Assembly (NCBI GenBank): GCA_013396995.1
Contig: VWZP01005685.1
Location: forward strand, 62,001 to 126,000
Source: Dicaeum eximium
Taxonomy: Eukaryota; Chordata; Aves; Passeriformes; Dicaeidae
Reading direction: 5' to 3'
Length of the DNA stretch: 64,000 nucleotides
In this document: piece after piece, positions 1 through 13,500 of the stretch
How the letters are laid out: the number at the start of each line of letters is the position of its first letter
How positions within the stretch are numbered: the first letter of the stretch is position 1
Made by a program: the position numbers and the translations under genes
Notes under the pieces: model-generated
Seen by the model: the letters and a program-made list of their open reading frames with translations, nothing else
Told to the model about the DNA's origin: nothing
Database searches by the model: none

Positions 1-3000
1 GTTTCCCTAACCTCCTCCTTATGCCCTGTCTGAATTTTCCTCTGCAGCAAAGCTTTCAGACTAATATGCATGAGTGTGCCTCCTCCCATGATTTCAGTTC
101 CTCTAGTACTGATGTTTTAGATTTTCACGTACAGTCACTGCTGCTAACCAGCGAGGAACAGTACTAATCTGTGCCTCCAACATACATGCATAAATTGGCT
201 TGTTTATCTAAGTAACCTGCTGTGCATTTGTGTTAAGCTTAGGGTTTAAAAGGCAGCAATTATAATTTCTCAGAGTAAGGAAAATACCCAGCCCAATGGG
301 TAAGTCTGGTTTTTGCCAATAGGTGCTACCACAATATGAATTTTACTTTAGTAATGGGGATGGGGCTGTACATTTAGTGAGGGACTACATAATTCCTGTC
401 TCCTGGACAAGAAGCCCTCTGACTTTTTTTGGTTACACAAATGGCCTGTAGTATTCAGGTCTGACAAGGAGCTGAATCAGGTTGCTATTTGGACCAACCC
501 TAGGAAGAGCTGCAAACAAAGGCTATTGTATGAATAAGTGGTATATCAGCTTCTTACTTCCAAATGAATACAAGCAGTATTTACCAAAAGTCCTGGCTTC
601 CAAAGGAACTTTGATGATATCACTTCCATCTGTCACCATTAATATTGTTATTCTAACTCCTGACAGAGTTCCTGGAATATACCCAGAAGCTATTAATTGA
701 GAAAAACTCTGTTGAGCAGACATGAACAATCGCATGAAAGTAGATACCTAGACAGATTTAAAACCACAGAAATAGTTGTTTCTTTGGAAACCTACATGTG
801 AATTGCCTGAGTATGAGAATGAAATCAGTTGGTTTTTTTTTTCAGGAAACAAGAGTATACTTTTATCCCAGGGTGGGATAGCTGTATGTTTTAGACATTT
901 CACAGAGTGACTGCTTTTGATAGAAATGACCTCATGTGAGACCACAGTTTCAACAGCTTCTTCACTCATATAAGAAACAGTGATAATTGTTGCCATCACA
1001 AGTCTGTTCCACAGACAGTAGAAGGACTGAAATTAATTGTGTGCCTGATGAAGATGGATGAAAGAGCAGCATCATACTATATTCTCATACACTCCCTAAA
1101 ATGAGAGAAATACTAATTATATAACCTTATTTTTCACCACTGTATTTCTCAATCATGGGAGCTGGGATGTTTCTAAACTAAGGTCTTAAGCTTAACCACA
1201 TTTTCTCTACAGCAAATATCCACAGTCGCCAATGATTGAATTAATTTCATATTGCAAAAGTGAAAATATGAAGCCCTCACAGAGCTGGCAAATAAAGATC
1301 AGTCCAGAATGATTGGGACAATCTGAGCTGCAGAACAAGAAAAGCACACTGTTACTGTGTGTTAACAGAGGTGAGCCAAGATTTGGCTGAGAGCAGAAAG
1401 AACTGGAAGAATCTCAGGGCACAAAGGATGGAATATAGAAACTACCAAAAAATACAACAATCCCGTGTCAACATGTTAGTGTCTCCCACAGCAAAGGTAT
1501 GAAAAGACTGCCTGAGCAGCTTGTTTAAAAAAAAAAAAAAAAAGCAGAGTCTTAGGCTCTTCTAGAAACACACAAGAACCTTGGAAAATCTTGATCCTGG
1601 CAAAGAGCAAGCGTTACAGAAAGCAGCAAGCAGCCCAAGGGAAATGTACCCATGAAATGCAGTCAGCACTGGGCGCCATATCCCCAGATTACACGTTTAC
1701 TGAACATGTGCGTGTCTCTGGCAGGTGTGAGGCAGCTACAGCCCAAAACCACCTCGTGCTATGCAAAAGAATGTTGAGTGCTCTGCCAGTCTGAAGGAGT
1801 TCTGCAGACAGGTACAGGTTCCCCACTGCTGTAATGACAGCAGTATAGCAAAGAGGATCTGGCACCAGAGAAGCTCCTGTCACTGGTCTTTGATGGCACT
1901 GATGGTTGCTCATAGGTTTTTTCAAATGCTGCTTCAATTTGGCCTGGTCAGTATCTGCAGAAGTAGAAGACATCTGCCCATTCAGAGGTGACCAACTGGC
2001 ATGACTGTCACAAGTGGGAAAAGCTGAGCAGGGGCACCGAGAAGACTCTCTGGAGAAGCAGGAGCTACCCTCTAAGCCAGACTCACAGCTTCTGTCTACA
2101 GAAAATTGTCACAATTTGCTGGCATCAAGAGCATCCACGCTAGATACCAAGAAATGGTTGAAAATCTCACCTTAACAAGTCCTCGTGAAGCACCACCAGA
2201 CCTGATTCAAGCAAAGTTGCCCTCACACACATTCACTGCTGTGGTACGCACACCTCCAGACAGTCACGCGAACAATTGTGCATTCATGTACAGGCGCTCT
2301 GCCTTCATGCTGGGGTCTCATATACACGTGTACTTAGCTCCTACCTACACCTGTGCCTGCCCCTTCCTGTCCTCTTCATGTACATCCCAGCTCTGACTGC
2401 TCTACACTGCCCGCCTACTTTGACCAGCCTTGAACTACAAAACTCCACCCTGCACTAAGCAAAAGGTACAGAAATGGCAGTTTCTTGCAGGGGTGTGAAT
2501 GACCAGGTGCTGCTAGTAAAGGAACAGGTCCAGAAAGTTCATGAAGGAGACTGAGAGATACTTTTAACTCCTATTGCAAGCCCCAAAAAAGACTACTGCC
2601 TGTAAGAGCAGGAACAGGCCTGTCTGTAGTGTCAGAGCAAAGGACAAATAAATTGCAAAGAGGACTAGCTTGCCCACCATGAATGCAGAGAGAGGGCATA
2701 CTTTCCTACTATTGCTTTGGCTGTTTCTCATGTTGTCAGCAGATTCACATAAAATCTTTTTTCTCTTCTCTATCTGTACCTTGCTTGAATTAAACATTTG
2801 GGGGCTGGGAAAGAAAACTGTGTGAAAGGACAAGCTGTGAAAGGAGCAGCTGGACTTGGCCTGTTAATGATTCACAAGGGTGCTGGAGCTGCAATGGGAC
2901 TGTGCCAGGTAAGGTAGTGAAACAGTGCAGCACTGAGCTCAAGAGACATACTTACACACAGAGACAGTTGCTTTGGGTCATTCCTATTCCAGATCTCATA

Positions 3001-3864
3001 GATTCTGTCATACAGTCTGGAGAGATATAGACCTCTTAATGGTGTCCTCTTTGTGTTCCCAAGGACCTCACTGCTGCTCTCAGGGCAAGTGGAGTATAGG
3101 AGACAGCAAAAGGAAAAATCTGGGCAAGGCTGGTGCTTCCAGCAGGAAGGACAATCTGAATGGGGTAGGTCATGCTCCCTTTCACTTGTTGCACTGCAAA
3201 CACAGATGGTCAAGCCCTGGTAACCCTGGGCTGGGAAACAAGGTGAGAAGTTGGCAGTAGTCCAGGTAGGGCCCTGTGGAGGACCACACAATGTTCGGTG
3301 AAACCTGGATTTCTGCTATGTGTTCCCATGCCCTACACTGACACACAGGATTTACCTGTATGTCATTAGGTGTTAGAAAACCTTTGTAAAGGCCACACCA
3401 CTTGAGTGGCTCTTCCTGAAGGATTATTCCTCCCTGGCTAACAGTTGCGTGAACAGAGATGTATCAAAACTTCTGTTCCAGCTGTATGTAGTTTGCCTAA
3501 GATACGCTGATCCCTTGGCATCAATATGTAGGCTTTATGACAGCACTGAATACTACCATGCAGTCATCTTGTCAAAAGGTTGAGCAGATTTTTCTACTTG
3601 TATAGATGCCACGTTCCAGTTATTTGTCTGAGCTTACCACAAGGCATCGTCTGTGGTATGAGCAGATGCACAGAGGAGGAGAATGTGCTCTTCCTTGGAT
3701 TTCAGATTTGGGAGGATAAATTGGTCTGGCACACTGTATTTCCTAGGACCTGCACATTGTGACACTTGAAGGAGGAAACCTCTGGCTCCTGAAAACAAAC
3801 ATCATGCTCCCCATGTGTCTGACTCAAAAGCTTTATGATGCAAAGCAGAAGTATATGGGGTTCG
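1..3864. other. intergenic DNA, no gene recognised
   Basis: All open frames here are short and look like chance. None matches a family I recognise and none is bounded by a convincing splice-site pair. The only simple feature is a 17-base poly(A) run at 1527-1543. The stretch lies downstream of the 3' end of TAT. Confidence 0.6.
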
Positions 3865-4158
3865 AGTAATTCCAAGCACAAATATAGGCCATGTGGAAAA
3901 TGGACTGATATCAGCCCTAAGAAGGACTTGGGGGTGTTGGTGGACAAGAAGCTTCACATGAGCCAGCCATGTGTGCTGACAGCCCAGAAACCAGTCGTGT
4001 CCTGGGCTGTGTGTCACCAGCAGCATGGGCAGCAGGAGGAAGGAGGAGATTCTTCCCCTCTACTCTGTTCTGGCGAGACCCCACCTGGAATATTGCATCC
4101 AGCTCTGGGTTCCTCAGCACAGGAAAGACACAGGCCTGTTGCAGTATGTCCAGGGAAT
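3865..4158 (+). mobile_element. CR1 LINE fragment (end of reverse transcriptase region)
   Basis: A plus-strand frame from about 3898 reads DISPKKDLGVLVDKKLHMSQ. This is the conserved stretch near the C-terminus of the avian CR1 reverse transcriptase (family form: SP..DLGVLVD.KL.MSQQC). After a small deletion and a frame change, the DNA around 4050-4110 continues with the next CR1 block, which would encode ILPLYS.LVRPHLEYCIQLW. The copy is 5'- and 3'-truncated and has no intact ORF, so it is a dead fossil. Confidence 0.8.
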
Positions 4159-7100
4159 GACACATTTCTGTTTTCTACCCTCCCTCTGTGGACTCAGAGA
4201 CTAGTGAGCTCTGTGAACTGCCCATGCACCACACTTTGTATTTCTTACACTCTGAAGAAGTAAGCAATATGTGCTGTGCTCCCAAGCAAGCATGAACAGA
4301 TCATACCTGAGCCAGTGCAGCAGCAGCAGAAGGAGGCTGAGAGTAATGCCAATGGTATAGACTAGAGTTTAAGTCTACAGAGCTTACACTGGAGATGCCT
4401 CCCTACCTGAGAGCTTGTTTTTGATAGCTGATGAGAGAATCAGGCATCCCTATGGCAGTGAAACCTGATCAGTTGTGGTTTGACTAACCCCATGCCCTGT
4501 CTTCTGCCCTCATCTAGGGGAGATGCCTAGGGAAGAGAACAAGAAAAACATTTTCTCCCTGAAGCCAGGGATCTGAAGTACACAATTAATGCCTCTGAAT
4601 GCAGACATTCAAAACAAGCTAGTGAGTGATGCCCTGAAAGCTCCTGTTTCTTTCTGTTGGCTGTGACAAGAATGGAGAGTGATGTCTCTGAGTAGACACA
4701 GAAGCTGTCTAAATTCAGTTCAGATCAAACTTGTCTTTGCATTTTATAGCACCTAGATGTTTTCCTATTCACTTTTTGGTCTTGTTTTGAACTTAAGATA
4801 CTTTTGGCATCAACAGGATTTCCTGTTGGCAATATGGGTAGATTTAGTTGCACGTTGTGAGAACTATTTTCCTCTGCTGTGAACCTACATATAAAAACTG
4901 TGTTTGGTATAATCACAATTTTTTAAATCAAGACACATAATGAGTAATTTCTCCCTATTTGCAGTCATCGAGCTATATAAGTTTTTAATATCTGCTCTTA
5001 TATGCCCTGAAGAACACAACTCATACCAGGCTGATATCTAAAGCAGCTCGTGGCAATCATGCTGCCAAAATCTTATATCACTTTCAGGTGTGTGATGGGA
5101 TAGTTCACATTTTCTCCATCTCAAAGGTATGATCCTGGGGAGCTGCTGTAAGAGTCAATGCTGTGACTATGCATTGGTGAATGTTTCCCTTTCAAAGCAG
5201 AGGGATTTCAGTTGTTTTCTAGCTTACACTTCTGAAGCTGTAGAAGAAAATTAAAATTTATGGCTCTGCAAGACTATGACCCAAAGCTGCAATGTTGCTG
5301 CTCATACAAGGGCCATGCATGGTCTCCTGAGCTGATCAGTGGATTTGAGCACTGCTATATTGTGTTTTGAAATGCAAAGGAAAAACTCTGCTCCTTGCAG
5401 TAAAGAAACTTGACAGTAATCTACCCAAAAAAAAAAAAAAAAAAGTCTCTATGTCAATTTGTCAATTGCCCATTACTTCCATTGGGATGAAGGCAACAGA
5501 AGGGAACTCTGCTTTCAGAAAAGAGCCTTTTTCATTAGGGATGCTGTATACAGTCACCCTTGTTGCTTTAGAAATCATCATTCGTAGAGGATGGAAAGAA
5601 TGCAGCAGTGAGGGAAGCATAGGAGCAGAGGTGCAATGCCTATGTTAATTTCCAGCCAGATCAACTTCCTTCTGAGCTAGAGCAGATGTTGCCCTGTCTG
5701 CCTTCAAGAACAAGTAAAAATGAGACAAATGACTGATATGATGTCCTATATAGCAGCATCACTCCAAGGACAGGCTGATGTGCCTGTGGCTTTTTTCTCA
5801 TGTTTGAGGTAAGTTTTAAAGTTATATTTTTATTTAGAGACAGTTTGAGATAAATAGACTTGTCTGAATTGGCACATAAGAACCCAAAGTTGTGTTATGC
5901 AAGAGCAAGGATAGCAGCTGACCTTCTCCCTCTCTCACCCTCACACAGTTGCAGTATCATTTCTTGTCTTCATTGTAATACAGCACTCTAATATCAAGTG
6001 GGGTAATAGGAAAATGAGAAAACACGAAGAGAAAGAAGGAGGTCACATAGTACTTTGCCAACATATTACAGAAATGGGAAAAATAGTAAGAAAAAAAGTA
6101 TTCAACTTTTGAATTAATTTCACTGGTCAGCTTCTGCCTTCTTTATGTACTTAGGCAGTCTAAAACTGGGAATCACCACAGGAACTGAAGTTGGGGCGGA
6201 ACAGCTAGTCTAGAGTTGAGAGAAACAACAGCAACAAGCAGACCTGAAGCATGCATAGCCCATGCAATGCACTGGAGTGCAGAAGACTCTGTACTAGCAG
6301 CAACTATTTCTGTCAGGTATCCAGGAAATAAGTCATTCAAACTTATTGATAACACCTCTTTGCTTTGGCAAAGCTTCAGGGAACACTGATCCAAGACAAA
6401 TAAGGAAAACAAAGACAATATATGACAAAGCAAAGGGCTGGTATAGATCTGGGCTTCCAGCACTGTAAGGACCCATGCCAGACAGTCAAACCACAAGGAA
6501 GATTCCAGTGCTTCTGCCCTTTTGAAGGCTCTCCCAGTGCTGGGGACCAAGGCTGAAGGTTAATGTAGAACATACAACCTCAACTTTGTTCTGACTGGTT
6601 GTTAAGCTTAGCTAGCTTGGTAGGTGCCTTCTAGCTACTGGAACCCTGCTGAGGATGTGTCTTATGTGGCTGTCCTGTCAATGGCATGACTTTGATCATG
6701 CTAAGCCTTCTTTCTCCTGCAGAGCTCCTCCACACTCTTACATTCTGGTTTACAAAACCCCTCCCAGTCACCTCAAGTAAGTACTGTCTCCCAGCCCACT
6801 GCTGTCACCTCCTATTTAATCCACAGTCTCATCCTGGCCGCTTCTCATGCTTGTGGAAACCTATGTGCCTCTGGTGGGTAATGCCACCAGAGCAGGTCAG
6901 CTCCTTTGGCCCCTGGCAGAGCAGCTCGCCCTGGGGAGAACGAGGTTATGCACTAGGCCTCGCATACAAAGTTTTTCTCTGACACCTCCCCTTGGGGTTC
7001 CACTGCCATGCATTGCTCAGGCTTTCCTGAGCTCCTGGAAAGGCTGGGCTCTGGTTCACCAGGGCCTCCACCATCATCCCCCAGACTGCTTCCTTGCAAG

Positions 7101-10000
7101 CATCCTGAGTCCAAATCAGTGAAAAGCACATCTTCCCACTGCAGATGTACAGCATGGCTACATGATAGTAGAGAGCAGGCTAGTGTAGATAGGCTCTTGC
7201 AGCCAAAGGCCATGGCTCCAAGGCAGGAAGACCTTGAGGGACCCCTCTCTTTGGTCTACAGACCTGCTGAAGGCCGTCAGGGCTACTGGAAGAGGGAGTG
7301 GATGAGGCCAGAGCCAGGAGGCGGGCTACACTGCACTTCCTAAAGCAGCTGGGGGAACTGATGGTCTCATCACTGGCAGGTGCAATTTGTCCCGGCTTGC
7401 CTGCAGAGCCAGTTTCCCTGTCGGGAACCTGCTGCCAGCCCCTCTGGAAGCTGAGGACTAGTACACTTCAAGCTGAGAAGTTCCTTCCTTTCCCAAAGAG
7501 AACACTAGGCATGAGGTTCCCTCCTTGCCTAGGTCCCCATATCTGAGGTAAGTCACCCTAATCCTAAACAGGGCCAGCCCAGACAGCACAGAAAAGAGCA
7601 GATGCAAAATGCAAACCTGTGCCAGGGTACAGGTACAGGGTACAGGGGAGCAACCGCTGTTGCTCACCAGCTAAGACAGGGAGGATGGCTGTGGATCAAT
7701 GTGTGTGAGCTGGCACAGGCAGGATGCAGGAATAACCACAAAAACACAGATGAAATGCAGAGTAAATTTATTTCCATTACCTCACCAACCAGGGGATCCT
7801 CAAAGCAGGACCCAGGCAGAGGCACACAAACAGGGAATGCTGTGGAGTCTGGTCCATGCTCAAGGATCACCAAAACTGCTGTTTTCACATGTATATCAGG
7901 GATTATTACAGGCACACTTTATCACTGAGATTCGATCTTTACTACAGCAAAGCAGGAATGTCAAGTGTGTTCAGTGGGGTGGTTCTAGTCTAGCATAGGC
8001 CTATGTTATATAGAGACAGATGTACCACTTACCGAACACACAAGGCTAAACAACAATTAGTATAATATATGTGTTTTTCTATACTTCACCTGCAAGACAC
8101 TTGAGTGTATTTACAGTTCTCCTTGCCGATCTTCCCTTGTTTTCCCACAATCAGTTATAAGGGCACTGGGGCAGTTCTGCTAAAGCTCTGCAGATCTTGT
8201 CTGAGCATCTCCAAAGAGCAGCTTCAGACCTGTGTCTTGACTTCTTCCTTGGTCTCAGTGCTGAAGGGGTTTTCTTTGGCCCAGAGTACATCCAAACTCC
8301 AACTTAGGCTAGTTTGTATGGCTGGCAGGGTGCTCTAACCTACGCCCACACTATGACGCAAAGCATCTGTGAGTGTAATACCTGAAAAATTATACCAGCA
8401 CATTTGTGGTTCAATGTTAGTTTGCTATTGTATCAGGGAAAACCTAGGTGTGGTCAAAAGGATATGTTTACAAAAGATGACAATGGAGGATGTGGCCTTG
8501 AGAAATTGAAATATCCTGAGATTTCTGAGGTGTATATATTTATATGCCTATGTCTCTGGCTCTCTCAGCCTTCCCAGTCAAATGCTGCTGGGTCACAAAG
8601 AAACAGGACTGTGTTAATTATTGCAGAATATTTGGATGTTAACAGACATCTCTGAGGGGACTCTGAAAGAAAAGGGGTTCCTGAAGGAAGAGTGATCTCA
8701 AAGGATCAGCTTTCTCTAAAACCAGGATCTGTTTATTAGTAATGGGGATTAAAACCACAGTCTAAGGCATATGGAGAAGAGTTGAAGGAAGCAGATGGTA
8801 CTTGAAAGCTGTAGTAGGTTCAAGATGGCATAACAATTCAGCAACATCATGCTGTAAAAGTCTCCTGGTCCAACAGACCTTTCACACAATACCCTGCTTG
8901 TTACTTGTCAATGTCTTTTCTTAAGCAGCTCTGGTTATACAGCTCTATTTGAAGGTCTAATGGCATGAAATCTCTGAAGCTGTGTATCATTCACCCATAA
9001 CCCCAGCTTCCCTCTCTTTTTGTTCTGGGATTGCTTTCTTTGAAAGGAAAAGATGTGGCATGGACATTCAGCTGACGTGTCAAAGACCTTTTCATACACT
9101 ACTATCTTTCTCATTTAGCCCTCCTCTCTAATGGAGTGCTCGTACCCAGATTTTGTATTATGCAAGGTAAGGGGAGACAATTAGACAGTTATAGAACCTG
9201 GCAGGGCTGGCAGTGTAATCTAGAGCTAGCTCAGTTTTGCTGTCATTGGGGAGGCAGGGTTGACCTGTGGATGCCAACTCTGTGGGAGGACACGTAAACA
9301 GAGCTGAAGGTGGCAACGTGAGGCACTCCACAAGTTGCCCCTCTGACAGTTCCAGAAATGGGTCCTGAGCATCTCACCAGAACACATGTTGCAATGGCCA
9401 TTATCATCTCCTCCCATTTCCACTGAATAAACAGACAACAGGCCACCAGCTCCTTATCACTTTATGGAGCTGACGTATTCAGCAATCAGTAGCCCTGGTA
9501 TCGCTGGCCTGTCACAAATACCACATATAGTATGAGCTGTGGGGTGCCACCCCATGATTCACCACTACAGCAGGAAAGGTATGTCAAGCCTTGAGCACTT
9601 AGACATGGCTGGCTCCAGTCCTAGGGACAGTTGCCTCCCTGCAGCAGCAAGCACAGCACTCACTGCTCTGTTGTGGTCCACAGTGGGGGAGGCTGTGAGG
9701 GCCATGGAGAAGGTGCAGACAGGACTATTCTGTAGGGAGTGGACAGGCTGCCACAGCAAGCTGCCAACATCATCAGGGCAGGAGGGGCTGGCTCCAGTCT
9801 GTGTCAAACTTGCAGGGCCCATCCTGCTCTCAGGGTTGGTGGGTTTCTTTGGGGGTCTGAATTACTTTCACCATATCCCTGCTGGCACACAGGATGGCCC
9901 TGGGCAGGCACTGCAATACCATGGGATGAGCAAAAGTGACTCACGCAGTGACCAAGCCTAACCTAGCGCAACAGTAGGACAGTGCAGGACTGCCATGTCA
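4159..10000. other. intergenic DNA downstream of TAT
   Basis: No gene is recognised. Only short overlapping frames are seen, and none has family resemblance. A poly(A) run of 18 lies at 5427-5444. The stretch at about 6880-7450 is somewhat richer in G+C and CAG/CTG words but gives no convincing exon. A distal minus-strand TTTATT (AATAAA) near 7764 could be an alternative TAT polyadenylation signal, but nothing else supports it. Confidence 0.5.
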
Positions 10001-10005
10001 GAATT

Positions 10006-10011
10006 TTTATT
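10006..10011 (-). terminator. TAT polyadenylation signal (AATAAA)
   Basis: TTTATT on the plus strand reads AATAAA on the minus strand, about 530 bases past the TAT stop codon. This is a plausible distance for the 3' UTR. A plus-strand AATAAA follows directly at 10012-10017, so the site could serve either direction. Confidence 0.6.
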
Positions 10012-10539
10012 AATAAAAAAGTAACAATAACTTACTCCCTTTATCACACAAAGGGCTCAGTATAAAGAGCTCTGGCCTCCTAAGGTAACACAGGGAAGTG
10101 AGAGGTGAGTACTTTTCTCTCATCCTCCAAGACAGCAGCCTTCACCAGTCCCCAAGGGGAAGTGTGGCCAGCACAGGAGCCACGGGCCAACAGGGCCTTT
10201 GCCCTGGGCCTTTGTTCCTGGGCCCAACCCAGGAACAACCTTCTGCCCATGCCTGCAGCTGGTTCACAGGTAGCACAGACCAAGACAAGGCACAGATGCC
10301 AAGTCTACAGAGACATGGGCGACTGGAAGCAAGAGGATGTGCAAGCTCTAGTGGAGGAGGAGAGAGAAATGTCTTCTTCTTTCCATAATGCTGAGGAGTC
10401 TGTGGAGCACAAAAAGTGAAGCAGCAGGACAGTGGCTGCTTACAGGCAGGGAGAGGCAGGGCTGGCTGGAAGCAGCCTTGCCTGCCCGGCTGCTGCCTCA
10501 TACAAGGAATAGCCTGACAGAGGCAGGGGTCAGCTGTAG

Positions 10540-13500
10540 CTACTTGTCACACTCCAGATCCTGGGCCCCCTCAGCACCCTGGTAGTGCATCTCACAGAAC
10601 TCCTGAATGCGACTGCAGGCCTCCAAGATCATCTCCTCAGGCACGGTGATCACCACACGGAAGAAGTTTGGGTACTCAAAGCACTGAAATGAGAAAAGAT
10701 GAAGCTGGCAAATTGCCTGGGATAGTGCCAGTTTTAGAGCCCTGCCTTGGCACCATGAGCTGCATCAGCACATGAATATGGTCAATGTAGAACAGCAGGG
10801 CTTGGTTCTTACTCCCTTAGACCATTTTTCCTGTTCCAAGCAAATCTCCCATCTCCATCTGTGTAGACATGATGCTGTGAGGGGGACAGGGCAGAGGACT
10901 TTGTGTGAACTGTGCAGACCAGACTGTGCAGGGAATGGGCTGAAAGGAGTTAGCAAAGGAGAAGGCTGGAGAATATTTAAGGCCCTGTCCATATCCAGTG
11001 TTGCAAGTGACTGCAAGGCAAGATGTTCTCAGCCTTCCCTATGTCTGGAAGGGTCGGGGACTGGAAACAGACTAAGGAAAGGAACATAGGTAGGAGCATT
11101 CCGCTGAGAGAGCACCTTCAGCAAGGAGGTGTGGGGGTACATGGAATTCAGGGACACAGCTCTGCCAGCTTGACAAATACTGGGCAAGCCTGGAGTTGGG
11201 AAGATCCTGGTAGCCTGACTGAGGGCTGTTAGTGAGCCAGAGACTGCCACACACAGCACAGGGAGCTAACAGCCAGCTCCTACACACTATTACAGGCCAT
11301 GGACACTTGCACACACAACTCCCAGCCTGTCAAATGCTCAGGGATGCAAACCCCTACAGCTTCTCCCACCACGCTTTGGCCTCACAGCTCCTTGGGGCTC
11401 TCAGTGTTGGGCTCACCGTGGCTGGCAAGCAGAACACAGATTGCTCCGAGATGAGTCGCTCAGTGAACTCCACATCATTTTCAAACTCCGGAAAATGCTC
11501 CATCTCAATCTCAACCTGCAGCAGAGGGATGTAACATGGCAATCAAGGGCACCAAAACGATCTATAGTGTCCTTGTTTACACCCAGTCAAGTGCAACTGT
11601 CTGCCCTCAATTTTTGCTCATGATTTAGGCTGCTTTGGATGCAAGACAGAAACATATAAATGAAAACTGGGCTTCTGAAAAGGCCTTCATTAATTACCTA
11701 AAGATGGGATTTCAGTTAAATGATGCTTCAGTAAAAAAACACCTCATAGAAAAGACACAGTAACCAATTAGAAGTAAAAAGGAATAAATAAGACATTGAG
11801 ACAAAGCTTCATAGAGAACTCAATACGCATTAATAATCCTGTCATCCAAGAAAAAACTAATGCTTTGGTTTAAAATAAAAATAAATATAGCAAGGTCTAG
11901 AATATCATGAACAAAATAAATCCTTGTAGGATTATAGAATTAGTAAAATTACATGAAAATGGTAAAATCTTCAATAAATATTTCTTTTCTGTATTTGGAA
12001 AGAACGCAGCTGTCCATCTCTCACATAAAGACAGTGCTATTCTGGCCATTTGTTTATAGAATCCTAGAGTGGTTTGGATTGGAAAGAACCTTAAAGCTCA
12101 TTTAGTTCCAATGCCTCCACTATGGACAGGGCTGCCACTCACTAGATCAACTTGTTCAGGGCCCCATCCAGACTGACCTTTATAACCAAGGAAGATTTTA
12201 AACATCTCATGAAAATAAACAGATGATTTGAGAGATAATTTGCATATAGAAGTTCTGAAAGAGCTAGTAGAAAACAAAAATAAACACATGATTTAATTTT
12301 AAATATATGGACAGCTACTGCAGAAATACACTAAGAGTGAAAGAATCTTAGAGCTGTGCCTCTACATAAAAAGCATAAGCAAAATGACCTGTGAAGCTCT
12401 GGGTAAAATTGGAAACAGGGTCAAGTGATAAGGATTTTTCTATAGAAATGAGTGAGACAGATACTGCAGTATTGTCTAGATCTGAGTCCACATTTTAAGA
12501 GTGAATGAAAAGCTGGAGACATTATGAGATGGAACAAAAAAAAATTAAATGTGTTAAAGTGTCATGAATGTCTCAGTTGAGCTTGATGAGATGAAAAAGG
12601 AAATTTCAGGACATTATAAACTTTAAAGCAAACATGCAGGGGCAAAGGCAGAAGAAAAGGCAACACCACAGGCAGAAGACAGGCATGCTAGTATGAAGGG
12701 GGCTACATCTTCTACAGGAGGTATGATAATCTGCTTTGTTTTATAGGGGCTTTCGGTTGCCAGCTGGCTTCATATCCAGGTAAAACATCCTTGTCTTGCA
12801 AAGTACAAGTCAGGAGTTCTGTGCAGGAGCCAGTGGGTTAAGTGTACTCTGTGAGCAGCGAACAGCATATCTTGGCCTTCTAAGGTGACCAAGGGATGCA
12901 TTTACCGCGCAGGGCAATATGAAAATGCACAGTAACAGAGACCTGGTGGCAAGTACCAATCTGAAACGCTGATTAGCTCTGGCAACCAGACCTAGTGTGA
13001 GTGTTGGTGATCCTCACTTACCATCAGGTACATGGCTCCAGCAGGCCTGACAGGCTGGAGGCCAGGGATAGCTGATAAGGCAGCATAACAAAGGTCAGCA
13101 TTAGACTGAAAAGCAAAAAGGAGAAATTTCAAAACAGGAGAAATTCCAGGAAACAGCTCAGTGACTGGAAGCCAAACTCTGGACTGGGACTATGAACCAG
13201 TTTGCCTACTGCAAATAAAGGGACAACAAATGCAAACAGCATGGGACATCATGGCCTTGAGTACAGCAGGTGTTACTAAGCTGAGCTCAGAAAGTCAGTG
13301 CCAAACTCCATCCCCTGGGTCAGCAGCTCCAGCTGCAGAGCTAGGTTGCCTGGACGTTATCACAGGCAGTATTTCTGCCCGTTACAATGTCTCCTGCTGG
13401 AATTTTATTTGTTGCGTCATCCTAATCACAGATAAAACTGCACCTCCAAGTGGGGAGGAGGAGAGGAAGAATGATGAACTAGAGAGAAAAGACTTCCTCC

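Noticed and set aside
3835..4263. 142-codon frame that could look like a small gene
   Set aside because: Its first half is CR1 reverse transcriptase and the rest is the same element out of frame.
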